Assembly (NCBI GenBank): GCA_963700885.1
Contig: CAVOZJ010000001.1
Coordinates: 137,287-201,286, forward strand
Direction of reading: 5' to 3'
Source of the DNA: Anderseniella sp963700885
GTDB lineage: Bacteria; Pseudomonadota; Alphaproteobacteria; Rhizobiales; Aestuariivirgaceae
Length of the DNA stretch: 64,000 bases
Part shown: in pieces, positions 1-8,743 of the stretch
How the letters are laid out: every line of letters begins with the position of its first letter
Numbering within the stretch: the first letter of the stretch is position 1
Notes under the pieces: generated by a model
The model's input: only the letters and a program-made list of their open reading frames with translations
Databases searched by the model: none
Told to the model about the DNA's origin: nothing
Program-made: the position numbers and the translations under genes

Positions 1-56
1 TCGACAGGAATACGTATATTTAATTTTGCATTCAAAATTATGTCAAGGCAAATTGC

Positions 57-2972
57 GTGAACACACTGGCATTATCCTCGCTTGCAAGACGCCTCAGCGC
101 CTGCGTTGAAGGCGAGGTGATGGATGATGTATTCTCCCGCGGGCGTTACGCAACCGATGCCTCGATCTACCAGATCATGCCGCTTGCCGTGGTTGTGCCG
201 GCCTCATCTGACGATGTCAGGAATGTCATCGCGCTGGCCCGCGCAGAGGGTGTCCCGGTGCTGCCGCGCGGTGGTGGCACCTCGCAGTGTGGGCAGACGG
301 TCAACAGGGCAATCGTCATCGATGCATCGAAACACCTGAACCGGCTGCTCGAGCTGGATGTCGATCAACGCACCTGCATTGTCGAACCGGGCCTGGTGCT
401 GGACGAGTTGAACCGTCTGCTGAAGTCACACGGGCTGTGGTTTCCGGTTGATGTATCAACCGCCTCGCGCGCCACCATCGGCGGCATGGCCGGCAACAAT
501 TCCTGCGGCGGCCGTTCGCTGCGCTATGGCATGATGCGCGACAATGTGCTGGCCATCGACGCCTTTCTGGCTGACGGGTCTGCCGCGCGGTTTGCCGAGG
601 CGGGTTCTTCAGGTGAGCCCGGCTTTGTGGCGGATCTGCTGGCGCTCGGGGCACGCGAGCAGACCGAGATCGCCAGCCGGTTTCCAAAAGTCATGCGACG
701 CGTTGGTGGTTACAACATTGACGCGCTGGTGCCCGGCGCAGCACCGCGCAACCTGTCATCGTTGCTGGTGGGCTCGGAGGGCACATTGGCCTGGTCCGAC
801 AGGATTACGCTCAAGCTGGCACCGCTGCCGGCGCGCAAGGCCATGGGTGTCTGTCACTTCGCAACATTTCATGCCGCCATGGATGCAGCCCAGCACCTGG
901 TGAGGCTCGATCCGGTCGCGGTTGAACTGGTCGACCGCACCATGATCGAACTGGCGCGCGGCATCGACATCTTCCGGCCTACCATCGAAAAAGTGGTCAG
1001 GGGAGAACCGGATGCGCTGTTGCTGGTGGATTTCGCCGAGGATGACTGGGACGAAAACCTGCGCCGCCTGCAACAGCTGCATCAGGTGATGGGTGACTTG
1101 GGCTTCGACTGGTCTCGTCAAGGCGATCATTTCGGCGGCGTGGTCGAGGTCAATGAGCCGGGCCTGCAGGCCGACCTGGCCGAAGTGCGCAAGTCCGGCC
1201 TCAACATCATGATGTCCATGAAGCAGCAGGGAAAACCGGTCTCCTTCGTGGAAGACTGCGCCGTTGAACTGAAGGACCTTGCCGCATACACCGCGGGCCT
1301 GACCGGAATTTTCAGCCGTCACGGCACCACGGGCACCTGGTATGCACATGCATCAGTCGGTTGCCTGCACGTGCGTCCGGTCCTCAACCTGCGGCTAGAG
1401 CACGATGTGAAGACCATGCGCGCCATTGCCGAGGAGGCGTTTGAACTTGTGCGCAAGTACAAGGGTTCGCACTCCGGCGAGCACGGCGACGGCATTGTGC
1501 GCTCCGAGTTCAACGAGGCGATGTTCGGTCCGCGCATGATGGCGAGTTTCCGGCAGGTGAAGCAGGCTTTTGATCCTGACGGCATGTTCAACCCCGGCAA
1601 GATTATCGATGCGCCGAAAATGGATGACCGCTCGCTGTTCCGTTACAACCGGGATTATGCCGTGCCGGACGTGACTACCGCGCTTGACTGGTCACAGTGG
1701 CCCGGCGCCGGTGGTGGTTTTCAGGGCGCCATCGAGATGTGCAACAACAATGGCGCCTGCCGCAAGCTGGCAGGCGGAGCCATGTGTCCGTCCTACCGGG
1801 TAACCCGTGATGAGGCACACCTGACACGCGGGCGGGCAAACTCCCTGCGGCTCGCCATCTCCGGGCAGCTGGGACCCGATGCGCTGACCAGTGACGAGAT
1901 GGCGGACAGCCTGAAGCTATGTGTCGGCTGCAAGGCATGCCGGCGGGAATGCCCGACCGGCGTTGACATGGCCCGTATGAAAATCGAGGTGGCGGCAGCC
2001 CGGGTGGCAAAGGCAGGACTGCCGCTGCGTGACAGGCTGGTGGCTCACCTGCCGCGCTATGCGCCATATCTTGCCCGTGTCCCCTGGCTGGCAAACGCCC
2101 GCGACACGGTTCCGGGGCTGGCTCTGTTGAGTGAAGCATTTGCCGGCCTGTCGAGCAGGCGAACCCTGCCGAGATGGCGATCCGGGCCCTATCGTCACGG
2201 CGGAAGCGCCGGCCCTGCCGGGGGCCGCAAGGTGATCCTGTTCGGTGACACGTTCAATACCTGGTTTGACAGCGAGAACCTTCAGGCAGCCCGCAGGGTG
2301 CTGGCGGCAGGTGGGTTCAACGTGGTTTCGCCATTGCCCGAAGCATCGTCGCGGCCACCGTGCTGCGGCAGAACCTATCTGGCAACGGGCCTGGTGGATG
2401 AAGCACGCGCCGAGGCCCGCCGCCTGATCGCGGCCTATCTGCCGCTGGTGCGTGACGGGGCAAAAATTGTCGGCCTTGAACCATCCTGCCTGCTGACGCT
2501 GCGCGATGAACTGACCGCCATGAAACTGGGCCCGCAGGCCGGTGAAATAGCCGCTGCGGCGATGATGTTCGAAGAGTTCGTGGTGGCCCATGCCGAAAGT
2601 TTCAAGTTTGTGCCCCTGGATCACAAGGTGCTGCTGCACGGCCATTGCCATCAAAAGGCGCACAATGTCATGGACAGCGTAACTGGCGCGTTGAAACTCG
2701 TGCCGGGGCTGCAGGTGGAGACTGTTGAGAGTTCATGCTGCGGCATGGCCGGTGCATTTGGCTATCAGGCCGAAACCTGGGCCGTATCCAGGGCCATGGG
2801 CGAGTTGTCACTGCTGCCGTCGGTGCTCGCGGCAGAATCGGATACAATGATCGTGGCGGACGGCACTTCATGCCGTCACCAGATTGCAGACGGCGCACAC
2901 CGCGAGGCCATACATGTGGTCCGGGTGCTGGAAATGGCCATCGCAGGCAACAGGAAGGGAACGGCCGCATGA
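57..2972 (+). CDS. FAD-linked oxidase fused to Fe-S oxidoreductase (D-2-hydroxyacid dehydrogenase type)
   Basis: A 971-residue membrane-associated-type flavoprotein likely to oxidise a D-2-hydroxy acid and pass electrons to the quinone pool. The N-terminal FAD-binding PCMH domain (about residues 36-270) shows VPVLPRGGGTSQCGQ and GGMAGNNSCGG. The FAD-oxidase C-terminal domain follows to about 540 (GEHGDGIVRSEF, FNPGKI). A ferredoxin-like segment has CVGCKACRRECPTG near 622. Two cysteine-rich CCG-type motifs close the protein (PPCCGRTY, SSCCGMAGAFG). Length and order match the YdiJ/D-lactate dehydrogenase-like fusion family. The start is a GTG preceded by CAAGG. The stop overlaps the next gene's ATG (ATGA), so the GntR regulator is probably co-transcribed. 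The substrate is not shown by sequence. Confidence 0.88.
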   Translation: MNTLALSSLARRLSACVEGEVMDDVFSRGRYATDASIYQIMPLAVVVPASSDDVRNVIALARAEGVPVLPRGGGTSQCGQTVNRAIVIDASKHLNRLLELDVDQRTCIVEPGLVLDELNRLLKSHGLWFPVDVSTASRATIGGMAGNNSCGGRSLRYGMMRDNVLAIDAFLADGSAARFAEAGSSGEPGFVADLLALGAREQTEIASRFPKVMRRVGGYNIDALVPGAAPRNLSSLLVGSEGTLAWSDRITLKLAPLPARKAMGVCHFATFHAAMDAAQHLVRLDPVAVELVDRTMIELARGIDIFRPTIEKVVRGEPDALLLVDFAEDDWDENLRRLQQLHQVMGDLGFDWSRQGDHFGGVVEVNEPGLQADLAEVRKSGLNIMMSMKQQGKPVSFVEDCAVELKDLAAYTAGLTGIFSRHGTTGTWYAHASVGCLHVRPVLNLRLEHDVKTMRAIAEEAFELVRKYKGSHSGEHGDGIVRSEFNEAMFGPRMMASFRQVKQAFDPDGMFNPGKIIDAPKMDDRSLFRYNRDYAVPDVTTALDWSQWPGAGGGFQGAIEMCNNNGACRKLAGGAMCPSYRVTRDEAHLTRGRANSLRLAISGQLGPDALTSDEMADSLKLCVGCKACRRECPTGVDMARMKIEVAAARVAKAGLPLRDRLVAHLPRYAPYLARVPWLANARDTVPGLALLSEAFAGLSSRRTLPRWRSGPYRHGGSAGPAGGRKVILFGDTFNTWFDSENLQAARRVLAAGGFNVVSPLPEASSRPPCCGRTYLATGLVDEARAEARRLIAAYLPLVRDGAKIVGLEPSCLLTLRDELTAMKLGPQAGEIAAAAMMFEEFVVAHAESFKFVPLDHKVLLHGHCHQKAHNVMDSVTGALKLVPGLQVETVESSCCGMAGAFGYQAETWAVSRAMGELSLLPSVLAAESDTMIVADGTSCRHQIADGAHREAIHVVRVLEMAIAGNRKGTAA

Positions 2973-3640
2973 ACATTTCTATGGATGAGGCGATTGTTCG
3001 GCGTTCCCTGCATGACGAACTTGTGGTTCGCCTGCAGCGTCTGATCATTGAAGGTGAACTGACGCCTGGTGAAAAGGTGCCGGAAAAGGAGTTGTGCGAA
3101 CGCTACAACGTGTCCCGCACGCCGATGCGCGAAGCCCTGAAGGTGTTGGCTTCGGAAGGCCTGGTAACGCTGACCCCCAATCGCGGCTCGTCCGTCACCG
3201 CAATAACGGTTGAAGATCTGGAAGAAGTATTTCCGGTGATGGGCGCGCTGGAGGCGCTTTCCGGCGAACTGGCCTGTGAAAAGATTACCGATGCAGAGAT
3301 TGCCGCCATCGGAAAGTCTCATCGCGAGATGATCGCACATTACAGGGCGCAGCGCCTGCCGGAGTATTTTGCCGTCAACGAGGCCATCCATAACGCCATC
3401 CTGAAGGCCGCCCGCAACGAAACCCTGGCCGCCCAGCATCGCACGCTGTCAGCGCGTGTGCGCCGCGCCCGCTATCTCGCCAACATGACGCGCGAGCGCT
3501 GGGACAAGGCGGTGGCTGAACACGAAGAAATACTCGCAGCCCTTCAGGCCAGGGACGGACGAAAGCTCGGCATCATCCTGAAGCAGCATCTGCGCAACAA
3601 GCTGGAAACCGTATCGGAATGGTTGCGTTCAAGTGACTAG
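2969..3640 (+). CDS. GntR/FCD-family transcriptional regulator
   Basis: A 223-residue regulator with an N-terminal winged helix-turn-helix (about residues 15-80, with CERYNVSRTPMREALKVL) and an all-helical FCD ligand domain ending in HLRNKLETVSEWL. FCD regulators commonly sense small carboxylic acids and control the dehydrogenase beside them. I chose the ATG that overlaps the upstream TGA because the protein then begins just before the HTH; a longer frame reading back into the oxidase gene adds unrelated sequence. Coupling to the upstream oxidase suggests it regulates that gene, possibly as an autoregulated pair. The target and ligand are inferred, not visible. Confidence 0.88.
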   Translation: MNISMDEAIVRRSLHDELVVRLQRLIIEGELTPGEKVPEKELCERYNVSRTPMREALKVLASEGLVTLTPNRGSSVTAITVEDLEEVFPVMGALEALSGELACEKITDAEIAAIGKSHREMIAHYRAQRLPEYFAVNEAIHNAILKAARNETLAAQHRTLSARVRRARYLANMTRERWDKAVAEHEEILAALQARDGRKLGIILKQHLRNKLETVSEWLRSSD

Positions 3641-3847
3641 ATCTGGATGGAAACAGCGCAGTTTTATGCCGGCAATGCGGCGTTTTCAGACGCAATCTAC
3701 CATCGGGTCAATAATCTTGCGCTGTAATTTTGCTGATTGATGATTGCCTCGATGGCTTGTAAATTTACCAAGAAACAAGAAGGGTTTTGACCTAAAAGTA
3801 AATAAAATATTAAATTGGAAATACCAAAGTGAGTTAGTGAGGTTGTT

Positions 3848-4078
3848 ATGGCTATCAGTAAACTGGGCAAGTCAGCCTATTCACACGTTGCCATGTGGTA
3901 TGATGAAAAAGATGGGTCCATTCACGTGTCCATGCCTGATGTAAAGGGCTTTCATACAACCGTCGCCAGCTGGCAGCATCCGGACCTTTATGAAAAACTG
4001 TCCGATTGCCTGGAAAAGGTGGGCGAGCATCCGGCGGGCAAGCTGAATGTCGTCGAAAGCCGCTCGCAGCAGGCCTGA
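3848..4078 (+). CDS. Small hypothetical protein
   Basis: A 76-residue soluble protein without signal peptide or membrane segment, rich in His and Trp (YSHVAMWYDEKDG, VASWQHPDLYEKL). I do not recognise its family. A GAGG ribosome site lies about 5 bases before the ATG and the codon use looks like that of its neighbours. It stands alone between the GntR gene and the convergent end of paaE. The roughly 200 bases upstream are AT-rich and may hold its promoter. Confidence 0.6.
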   Translation: MAISKLGKSAYSHVAMWYDEKDGSIHVSMPDVKGFHTTVASWQHPDLYEKLSDCLEKVGEHPAGKLNVVESRSQQA

Positions 4079-4092
4079 TCAGAACCGATATT

Positions 4093-5163
4093 TCAAAGCG
4101 CGTCGAAGTCCAGTATCAGTTTTTCAGTCTCAGGCCGTGCCTGGCATGCCAGAATGAATCCTGCTTCGATTTCCCAGGGCTGCAGCGACCAGTTCTGATC
4201 CATGGTGGCTGACCCTTTCACCACCTTGCAGCGGCAGGTACAGCACATGCCGCCGGCGCAGGAATGGGGAATTTCAAGACCTGCAGCCCTGGCCGCACCC
4301 AGCACGGTTTCGGCTGAAGGGTCGACCCGCAGCTTGCGGTGGGCACCGTCCAGGATTATCTCGACCTCTGATCCGGTCAGACCAGGTTTCGCATGTGCGT
4401 GTTCACCACCCGGCTTGCCGTAAGGTGTCGGCGTGAACACTTCAAACCTGATCCTGTCGAAGGCAACCCCCAGGTCCGTCAGCGCCGAGCGCAGTGCCTT
4501 GATCATCGGCACCGGCCCGCACAGATAGACCGCATCGTAACGCGCCGGGTCAATCAGGCCGCGTTCATTCATGGTCCTGATTTTTTCCGCATCAATCCTG
4601 CCCGACAGGATTTCGGCGTCCTGACCTTCCTCTGAAATCACATGCAGCAGGGAAAGCCTCGTGAGATAGCGGTCCTTCAGGGCGTCAAGGTCATCACGGA
4701 ACATCACGCTGTCGAAATTGCGGTTGGCGTACACCAGTGTAACAGTACTGTCCGGCTCATCGCGCAGCACGGTCTTGACGATGGACAGCACAGGCGTGAT
4801 GCCGGAGCCTGCGGCAACCAGCAGATAGTCATGCCTGCCGCCGGTTTCGACAACAAAACGGCCTTTCGGCGCCATCACTTCAATTCTGTCGCCGGACTTC
4901 AGGCCTTGCGCAAAGCTGGAAAATAGCCCGCCTTCAAGATGCTTCACGCCAATCTCGAGGCCATCACCGGGCCTGCAGCAGATCGAATAGGACCGGCGCA
5001 CTTCCTCGCCGTTGAGCCTGGCGCGTACGGTAAGGTACTGGCCGGGCTTGAACTCAAACTCGGATTTCAGTGCATCCGGCAGGTCAAACCGGATCGCTGT
5101 TGCCCTGGCTGTTTGCGCCCGTACACTGGCAACTGTCAGCTCGTGAAACTGGTCCTGCGCCAT
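4093..5163 (-). CDS. paaE: Phenylacetyl-CoA epoxidase reductase subunit PaaE
   Basis: About 356 residues. It transfers electrons from NADPH to the di-iron epoxidase PaaABC that attacks the aromatic ring of phenylacetyl-CoA. A ferredoxin-reductase-type FAD domain has the RSYSI motif, and a NAD(P) domain has VAAGSGITPVLSI. A plant-type 2Fe-2S ferredoxin domain at the C terminus has SCAGGMCCTCRCK and a distal cysteine in LACQARP. I start at the ATG encoding MAQDQF. The longer frame adds a 64-residue arginine/serine-rich stretch that is the antisense-phase reading of paaD. It is the last gene of paaABCDE, 10 bases after paaD. Confidence 0.93.
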   Translation of the reverse strand: MAQDQFHELTVASVRAQTARATAIRFDLPDALKSEFEFKPGQYLTVRARLNGEEVRRSYSICCRPGDGLEIGVKHLEGGLFSSFAQGLKSGDRIEVMAPKGRFVVETGGRHDYLLVAAGSGITPVLSIVKTVLRDEPDSTVTLVYANRNFDSVMFRDDLDALKDRYLTRLSLLHVISEEGQDAEILSGRIDAEKIRTMNERGLIDPARYDAVYLCGPVPMIKALRSALTDLGVAFDRIRFEVFTPTPYGKPGGEHAHAKPGLTGSEVEIILDGAHRKLRVDPSAETVLGAARAAGLEIPHSCAGGMCCTCRCKVVKGSATMDQNWSLQPWEIEAGFILACQARPETEKLILDFDAL

Positions 5164-5173
5164 TGCCTGATCC

Positions 5174-5677
5174 TCAGATGCACTTGAAATAGTCGAACGG
5201 CTCTGCGCACGCCTTGCAGGTGTAGTGCGCCTTGCAGGCGGTTGAGCCGAACTCGGAGATTTTCTGCGTGTCGGAGCTGCCGCAGCGCGGACAGTTGATG
5301 ACGGTTTCGCCAAACAGCGCCATCTTTGAACTGCTGCCCCTGACAGGTGGAGCAATACCGTAGGCGCGCAGTTTCTCGCGGCCTTCCGGGGTTATCCAGT
5401 CGGTGGTCCAGGCAGGTGACATGACCCGTTCAATGCGGGCCTGAAATCCGGCATCCAGCAACGCGGCCTCGATGGCCAGTTCGATGGCCAGCACGGCAGG
5501 GCACCCGGAGTAGGTTGGTGTAACACTGGCTATGGCCACGCCATCCCTTATGGTGACATCGCGCAGAATGCCAAGTTCCGCCACGTTGACACACGGTACT
5601 TCCGGGTCCGGTACAACGGACGCGGCAGCCCATGCCCGGGCAGCATCTGAACTCTGGCTGGTGGCGGACCTGGTCAT
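5174..5677 (-). CDS. paaD: Phenylacetyl-CoA epoxidase accessory protein PaaD (also called PaaJ)
   Basis: About 167 residues. It belongs to the MIP18/DUF59 group that helps assemble metal clusters and is needed for full epoxidase activity. The N-terminal DUF59 domain carries CPAVLAIELAIEAAL. The C-terminal zinc-ribbon-like end carries CPRCGSSDTQK and CKACAEPFDYFKC. The ATG at 5677 follows the paaC stop directly; a GTG at 5689 would overlap paaC and is the alternative. Its position between paaC and paaE is the standard order. Confidence 0.9.
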   Translation of the reverse strand: MTRSATSQSSDAARAWAAASVVPDPEVPCVNVAELGILRDVTIRDGVAIASVTPTYSGCPAVLAIELAIEAALLDAGFQARIERVMSPAWTTDWITPEGREKLRAYGIAPPVRGSSSKMALFGETVINCPRCGSSDTQKISEFGSTACKAHYTCKACAEPFDYFKCI

Positions 5678-5682
5678 CAACG

Positions 5683-6459
5683 CTACCACTGCAGATTGGG
5701 GTAGGTGCGCTGCATGTACTGCAGTTCAGCCAGAATGTGCCCCATTTCCTCGCCGTGTTCGCCCATGCGTCCCCCGGTTTGCGGGTGGGCCACCTCGGGC
5801 ATTTCAAGCAGCCCCTGCGCAAACACATCTGCAATAGTTGAAGTCCATGCTGGCCGCAGTGTTGCGACATCAGGAAGCACACCGTCTTCAGCACAGGCGG
5901 CAAGGGCGGGCGAGCCCTGGAACAACTCATCGGTATAGTGGTGCAGTTCGGCAATTGCATTTTTCATGCGCACGGCACTTTCTTCGGTACCGTCGCCAAG
6001 CCGCACCACCCATTCGGCGGAATGGCGAACGTGATAGGCCATTTCCTTTTCCGCCTTGCCGGCGATGCCGCGCAATGTCTCGTCATTTGAGCTGGCTGCA
6101 ACCTTTTGCCAGAAAGGGTGCATGAAGGCAGCGAAGTACAATTGCCGCAGTATGGAGTGGGCAAAGTCGCCATTGGGCCGTTCTACCAGCAGGCAGTTCT
6201 GGTACTGGAGCTCGACACGCAGGAAGGCCAGGTCGTCTTCACTGCGGCCGGCATCCTCGATCTGTGCCGCATAGGCATAAAGTGCGCGCGACTGGCCCAG
6301 CAGATCCAGCGCCATGTTGGCCAGGCCGAGATCCTCTTCCAGCATGGGAGCATGTCCGCACCATTCACTGACCCTGTGGCCCAGGATCAGGTGGTCATCG
6401 GCAAGTTGCAGGACAGCGTCAAACAGATGTGAGTGGAAGATTGCAACCCGGGTCATCAC
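5683..6459 (-). CDS. paaC: Phenylacetyl-CoA epoxidase structural subunit PaaC
   Basis: 258 residues of the ferritin-like PaaA/PaaC fold. PaaC pairs with catalytic PaaA but lacks a full di-iron site; it is required for stability of the complex. Visible family features are LADDHLILGHRVSEWCGHAP near the N terminus, DLLGQSRALYAYA, and the conserved MAYHVRHSAEWVVRLGDGTEES helix region. The start overlaps the paaB stop, as expected for translational coupling. It lies in the paaABCDE operon on the minus strand. Confidence 0.93.
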   Translation of the reverse strand: MMTRVAIFHSHLFDAVLQLADDHLILGHRVSEWCGHAPMLEEDLGLANMALDLLGQSRALYAYAAQIEDAGRSEDDLAFLRVELQYQNCLLVERPNGDFAHSILRQLYFAAFMHPFWQKVAASSNDETLRGIAGKAEKEMAYHVRHSAEWVVRLGDGTEESAVRMKNAIAELHHYTDELFQGSPALAACAEDGVLPDVATLRPAWTSTIADVFAQGLLEMPEVAHPQTGGRMGEHGEEMGHILAELQYMQRTYPNLQW

Positions 6460-6743
6460 ATGTTGCCCACTTCATCGGGAATAACATAAAAGGTCGGATG
6501 GCGATAAACCTTGTCATCAGCTGGATCAAACATCTCCTTGCCCGAGGAAGGGTCCGATGCCGAGATCTGGGAAGACGGCACCACCCAGATGGAGTTGCCT
6601 TCGCCGCGCCTCGTATAGACATCGCGCGCCGACTGGATGGCGAGGCTGGCATCTGCTGCATGCAGCGAGCCGACATGTTTGTGGTGCAGGCCGTTGCGCG
6701 GCCGGATAAATACTTCCCACAGCGGGGTCATGGTGTCAGGCAC
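6456..6743 (-). CDS. paaB: Phenylacetyl-CoA epoxidase small subunit PaaB
   Basis: A 95-residue subunit bridging PaaAC units of the epoxidase. The usual family length and sequence are evident: WEVFIRPRNGLHHKHVGSLH at the N terminus and YRHPTFYVIPDEVGNM at the C terminus. The stop overlaps paaC. A 56-base gap separates it from paaA upstream in the operon. Confidence 0.94.
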   Translation of the reverse strand: MPDTMTPLWEVFIRPRNGLHHKHVGSLHAADASLAIQSARDVYTRRGEGNSIWVVPSSQISASDPSSGKEMFDPADDKVYRHPTFYVIPDEVGNM

Positions 6744-6799
6744 AATGCAGCTCCATCGATAGTTTGAGGTTTGTCATGGCTTCCATGCCAGGAATTTCA

Positions 6800-7783
6800 T
6801 TACTCTGCCGCCATCTTGCGGGCTGCCCGTTTGTCTGCGTGGGCCAGTGCCGCGTCACGCACCCAGGCGCCATCGTCCCAGGCTTTCCTGCGCGCCGCGA
6901 TGCGATCGCGGTTCATGCGGCCACCGCCTTTCACCACGCGCCAGAATTCGTCCCAGTCAATGGGTCCGTGGTCATGGACACCGCGTTCCTCATTCCATTT
7001 CAGCTCCGGGTCCGGCACGGTGAGACCGATGAACTTGGCCTGCGGCACCGTCGCGTCGATGAATTTCTGGCGCAGTTCGTCATTGGTAAACCGCTTGATT
7101 TTCCACGCCATGGACTGATCACCATGCTGGCTTTCCGAATCGTGTGGGCCAAACATCATCAGCGACGGCCACCACCAGCGGTTCAGTGCATCCTGCGCCA
7201 TTTCCTTCTGGGTCCTGGAGCCGTGGGCCAGTTGCATCATGATTTCATAACCCTGGCGCTGGTGGAAACTTTCCTCCTTGCACACTCTGATCATGGCACG
7301 GGCATACGGTCCGAATGAACAGCGGCACAGCGGGATCTGGTTCATGATGGCGGCCCCGTCCACCAGCCAGCCGATGGCGCCAATGTCAGCCCAGGTCGGG
7401 GTCGGATAATTGAAAATCGAGGAGTATTTGGCCTTGCCGCACAGCAGTTCCTCAGTCATCTGCTCGCGGGAAATCCCGAGCGTTTCGGCGGCTGAATAAA
7501 GATACAGCCCGTGCCCGCCTTCGTCCTGAACCTTTGCAAGCAGGGCGATCTTGCGCCGCAGCGTCGGCGCGCGGGTAATCCAGTTGCCTTCCGGCAGCAT
7601 GCCGACAATCTCAGAGTGCGCATGCTGGCCGATCTGGCGCACCAGCGTGCGGCGATAGCCTTCCGGCATCGGGTCATTGGGCTCGATTTTTTCTTCCGCG
7701 TCTATACGCGCCTGAAAGGCGTCGAGAAATTCCTGTGTTTCTTCAGTGCGGCTGTCAGCGCCGATCAACCCCTGGGAATACAT
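6800..7783 (-). CDS. paaA: Phenylacetyl-CoA epoxidase catalytic subunit PaaA
   Basis: 327 residues, the di-iron subunit that epoxidises the ring of phenylacetyl-CoA. Conserved segments include EIVGMLPEGNWITRAP, KVQDEGGHGLYLY (iron-ligand glutamate and histidine), CKEESFHQRQGYE (second ligand set), and WWWPSLMMFGPHDSES. Length and motifs match the family. It is the first gene of the operon, preceded on its strand by GGAGG and by paaX 43 bases upstream. Repeats in that gap are the likely control site. Confidence 0.95.
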   Translation of the reverse strand: MYSQGLIGADSRTEETQEFLDAFQARIDAEEKIEPNDPMPEGYRRTLVRQIGQHAHSEIVGMLPEGNWITRAPTLRRKIALLAKVQDEGGHGLYLYSAAETLGISREQMTEELLCGKAKYSSIFNYPTPTWADIGAIGWLVDGAAIMNQIPLCRCSFGPYARAMIRVCKEESFHQRQGYEIMMQLAHGSRTQKEMAQDALNRWWWPSLMMFGPHDSESQHGDQSMAWKIKRFTNDELRQKFIDATVPQAKFIGLTVPDPELKWNEERGVHDHGPIDWDEFWRVVKGGGRMNRDRIAARRKAWDDGAWVRDAALAHADKRAARKMAAE

Positions 7784-7809
7784 GATTGTCCTCCATGTTG
7801 ATCAATATA

Positions 7810-7848
7810 TGTAACAAAAATGTTCCTAATTTGCAATATTTTGTAACA
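7810..7848. promoter_or_regulatory. Candidate PaaX/paa operator
   Basis: The paaX-paaA gap and the end of paaX carry the heptamer TGTAACA twice on the plus strand (7810-7816 and 7842-7848, 32 bases apart, about three helical turns). The first copy forms an imperfect dyad, GTAACAAAAATGTTCC (7811-7826). PaaX is known to repress paa genes when phenylacetyl-CoA is absent; that these repeats are its site here is inference. Confidence 0.4.
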
Positions 7849-8674
7849 CGTTAAATCTCTGCTCCATGGCCCCCGGTTCCGTGTGATCCGGTAACCCATT
7901 GTCATTCAGCCAGTTTTCGCTGCCCCGCAGCAGGCCATGATACCTTTTTCGGACCAGTTTTCGCGCTTTCCGGCCGATCCAGTCCGCCGGCAACAAGGCA
8001 TCCGGCAGGGCAGGATCGCGCAACACAATGCGCCGCCAGTCATGAATCAGCAAGATACGTGCTGACATTGCTTCGCAAGGCGACAGGTTTTCGGCTGTGT
8101 CAAACCCCTGCCAGTTTTTGATAAAGGCGCTGTAGCGGGCGGCCTGATCGTCGAGCTTCCACAGGGACAGCAGGCCAGCCGGCAAACCGGAACCGCTTCC
8201 AGATACCACCAGCAGACCGGCGGGCAGAACACCGGGATTGCCACCAGCGCGAAGCCAGGCCCTGCCACCCAGTGGCACAAAACCGGCTTCGTGCAGACAG
8301 GTGGAACTATCGCTCGCATCAATGGCCACCGTCCATTCGCCGTCCCAGTGACCTGCAGTGGCGCCGTAGATGCGCCTTGTCGGTTCATCAAACGTGGCCT
8401 GGCCCTGGGCTGTCAGCCTGTAGAAGCTCAACCGGCCCTTCCGCTCCCGCTCAACCCAGCCTTCACCGGCCAGCCGTGACAGGGCGGTACGCACCGCGCC
8501 CGGTTCAATCTTCAGCAGGCCCATGGCATCCTGCAGGGTACTCAATGCGACCCGGCCCCCACGCAATGCCACCACGTCACCAAAAAAGGTGATGATGAGC
8601 GACCATACCCGCAATCGGCCATTGCCGTGCAGGCGCGAGATATGGCGTTCGAGTTCACTGGCAGCGCTGGACAT
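7826..8674 (-). CDS. paaX: Phenylacetic acid degradation repressor PaaX
   Basis: 282 residues. PaaX proteins repress phenylacetate genes and release DNA on binding phenylacetyl-CoA. An N-terminal winged-helix region (residues about 20-95) shows FFGDVVALRGGRVALSTL, AVRTALSRLAGEGWVERERKGRLSFY, followed by the family's RRIY and GHWDGEWTVAI segments. It lies upstream of paaA on the same strand. It is divergent from the aminotransferase gene, with a 69-base intergenic region that could serve both directions. Confidence 0.92.
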   Translation of the reverse strand: MSSAASELERHISRLHGNGRLRVWSLIITFFGDVVALRGGRVALSTLQDAMGLLKIEPGAVRTALSRLAGEGWVERERKGRLSFYRLTAQGQATFDEPTRRIYGATAGHWDGEWTVAIDASDSSTCLHEAGFVPLGGRAWLRAGGNPGVLPAGLLVVSGSGSGLPAGLLSLWKLDDQAARYSAFIKNWQGFDTAENLSPCEAMSARILLIHDWRRIVLRDPALPDALLPADWIGRKARKLVRKRYHGLLRGSENWLNDNGLPDHTEPGAMEQRFNVLQNIAN

Positions 8675-8743
8675 TTCACACCTGTTGCCGTGGCTTTATC
8701 GTCATCATACTGTGTGGCGCATTCAACCAGCAGGAACAAGACC

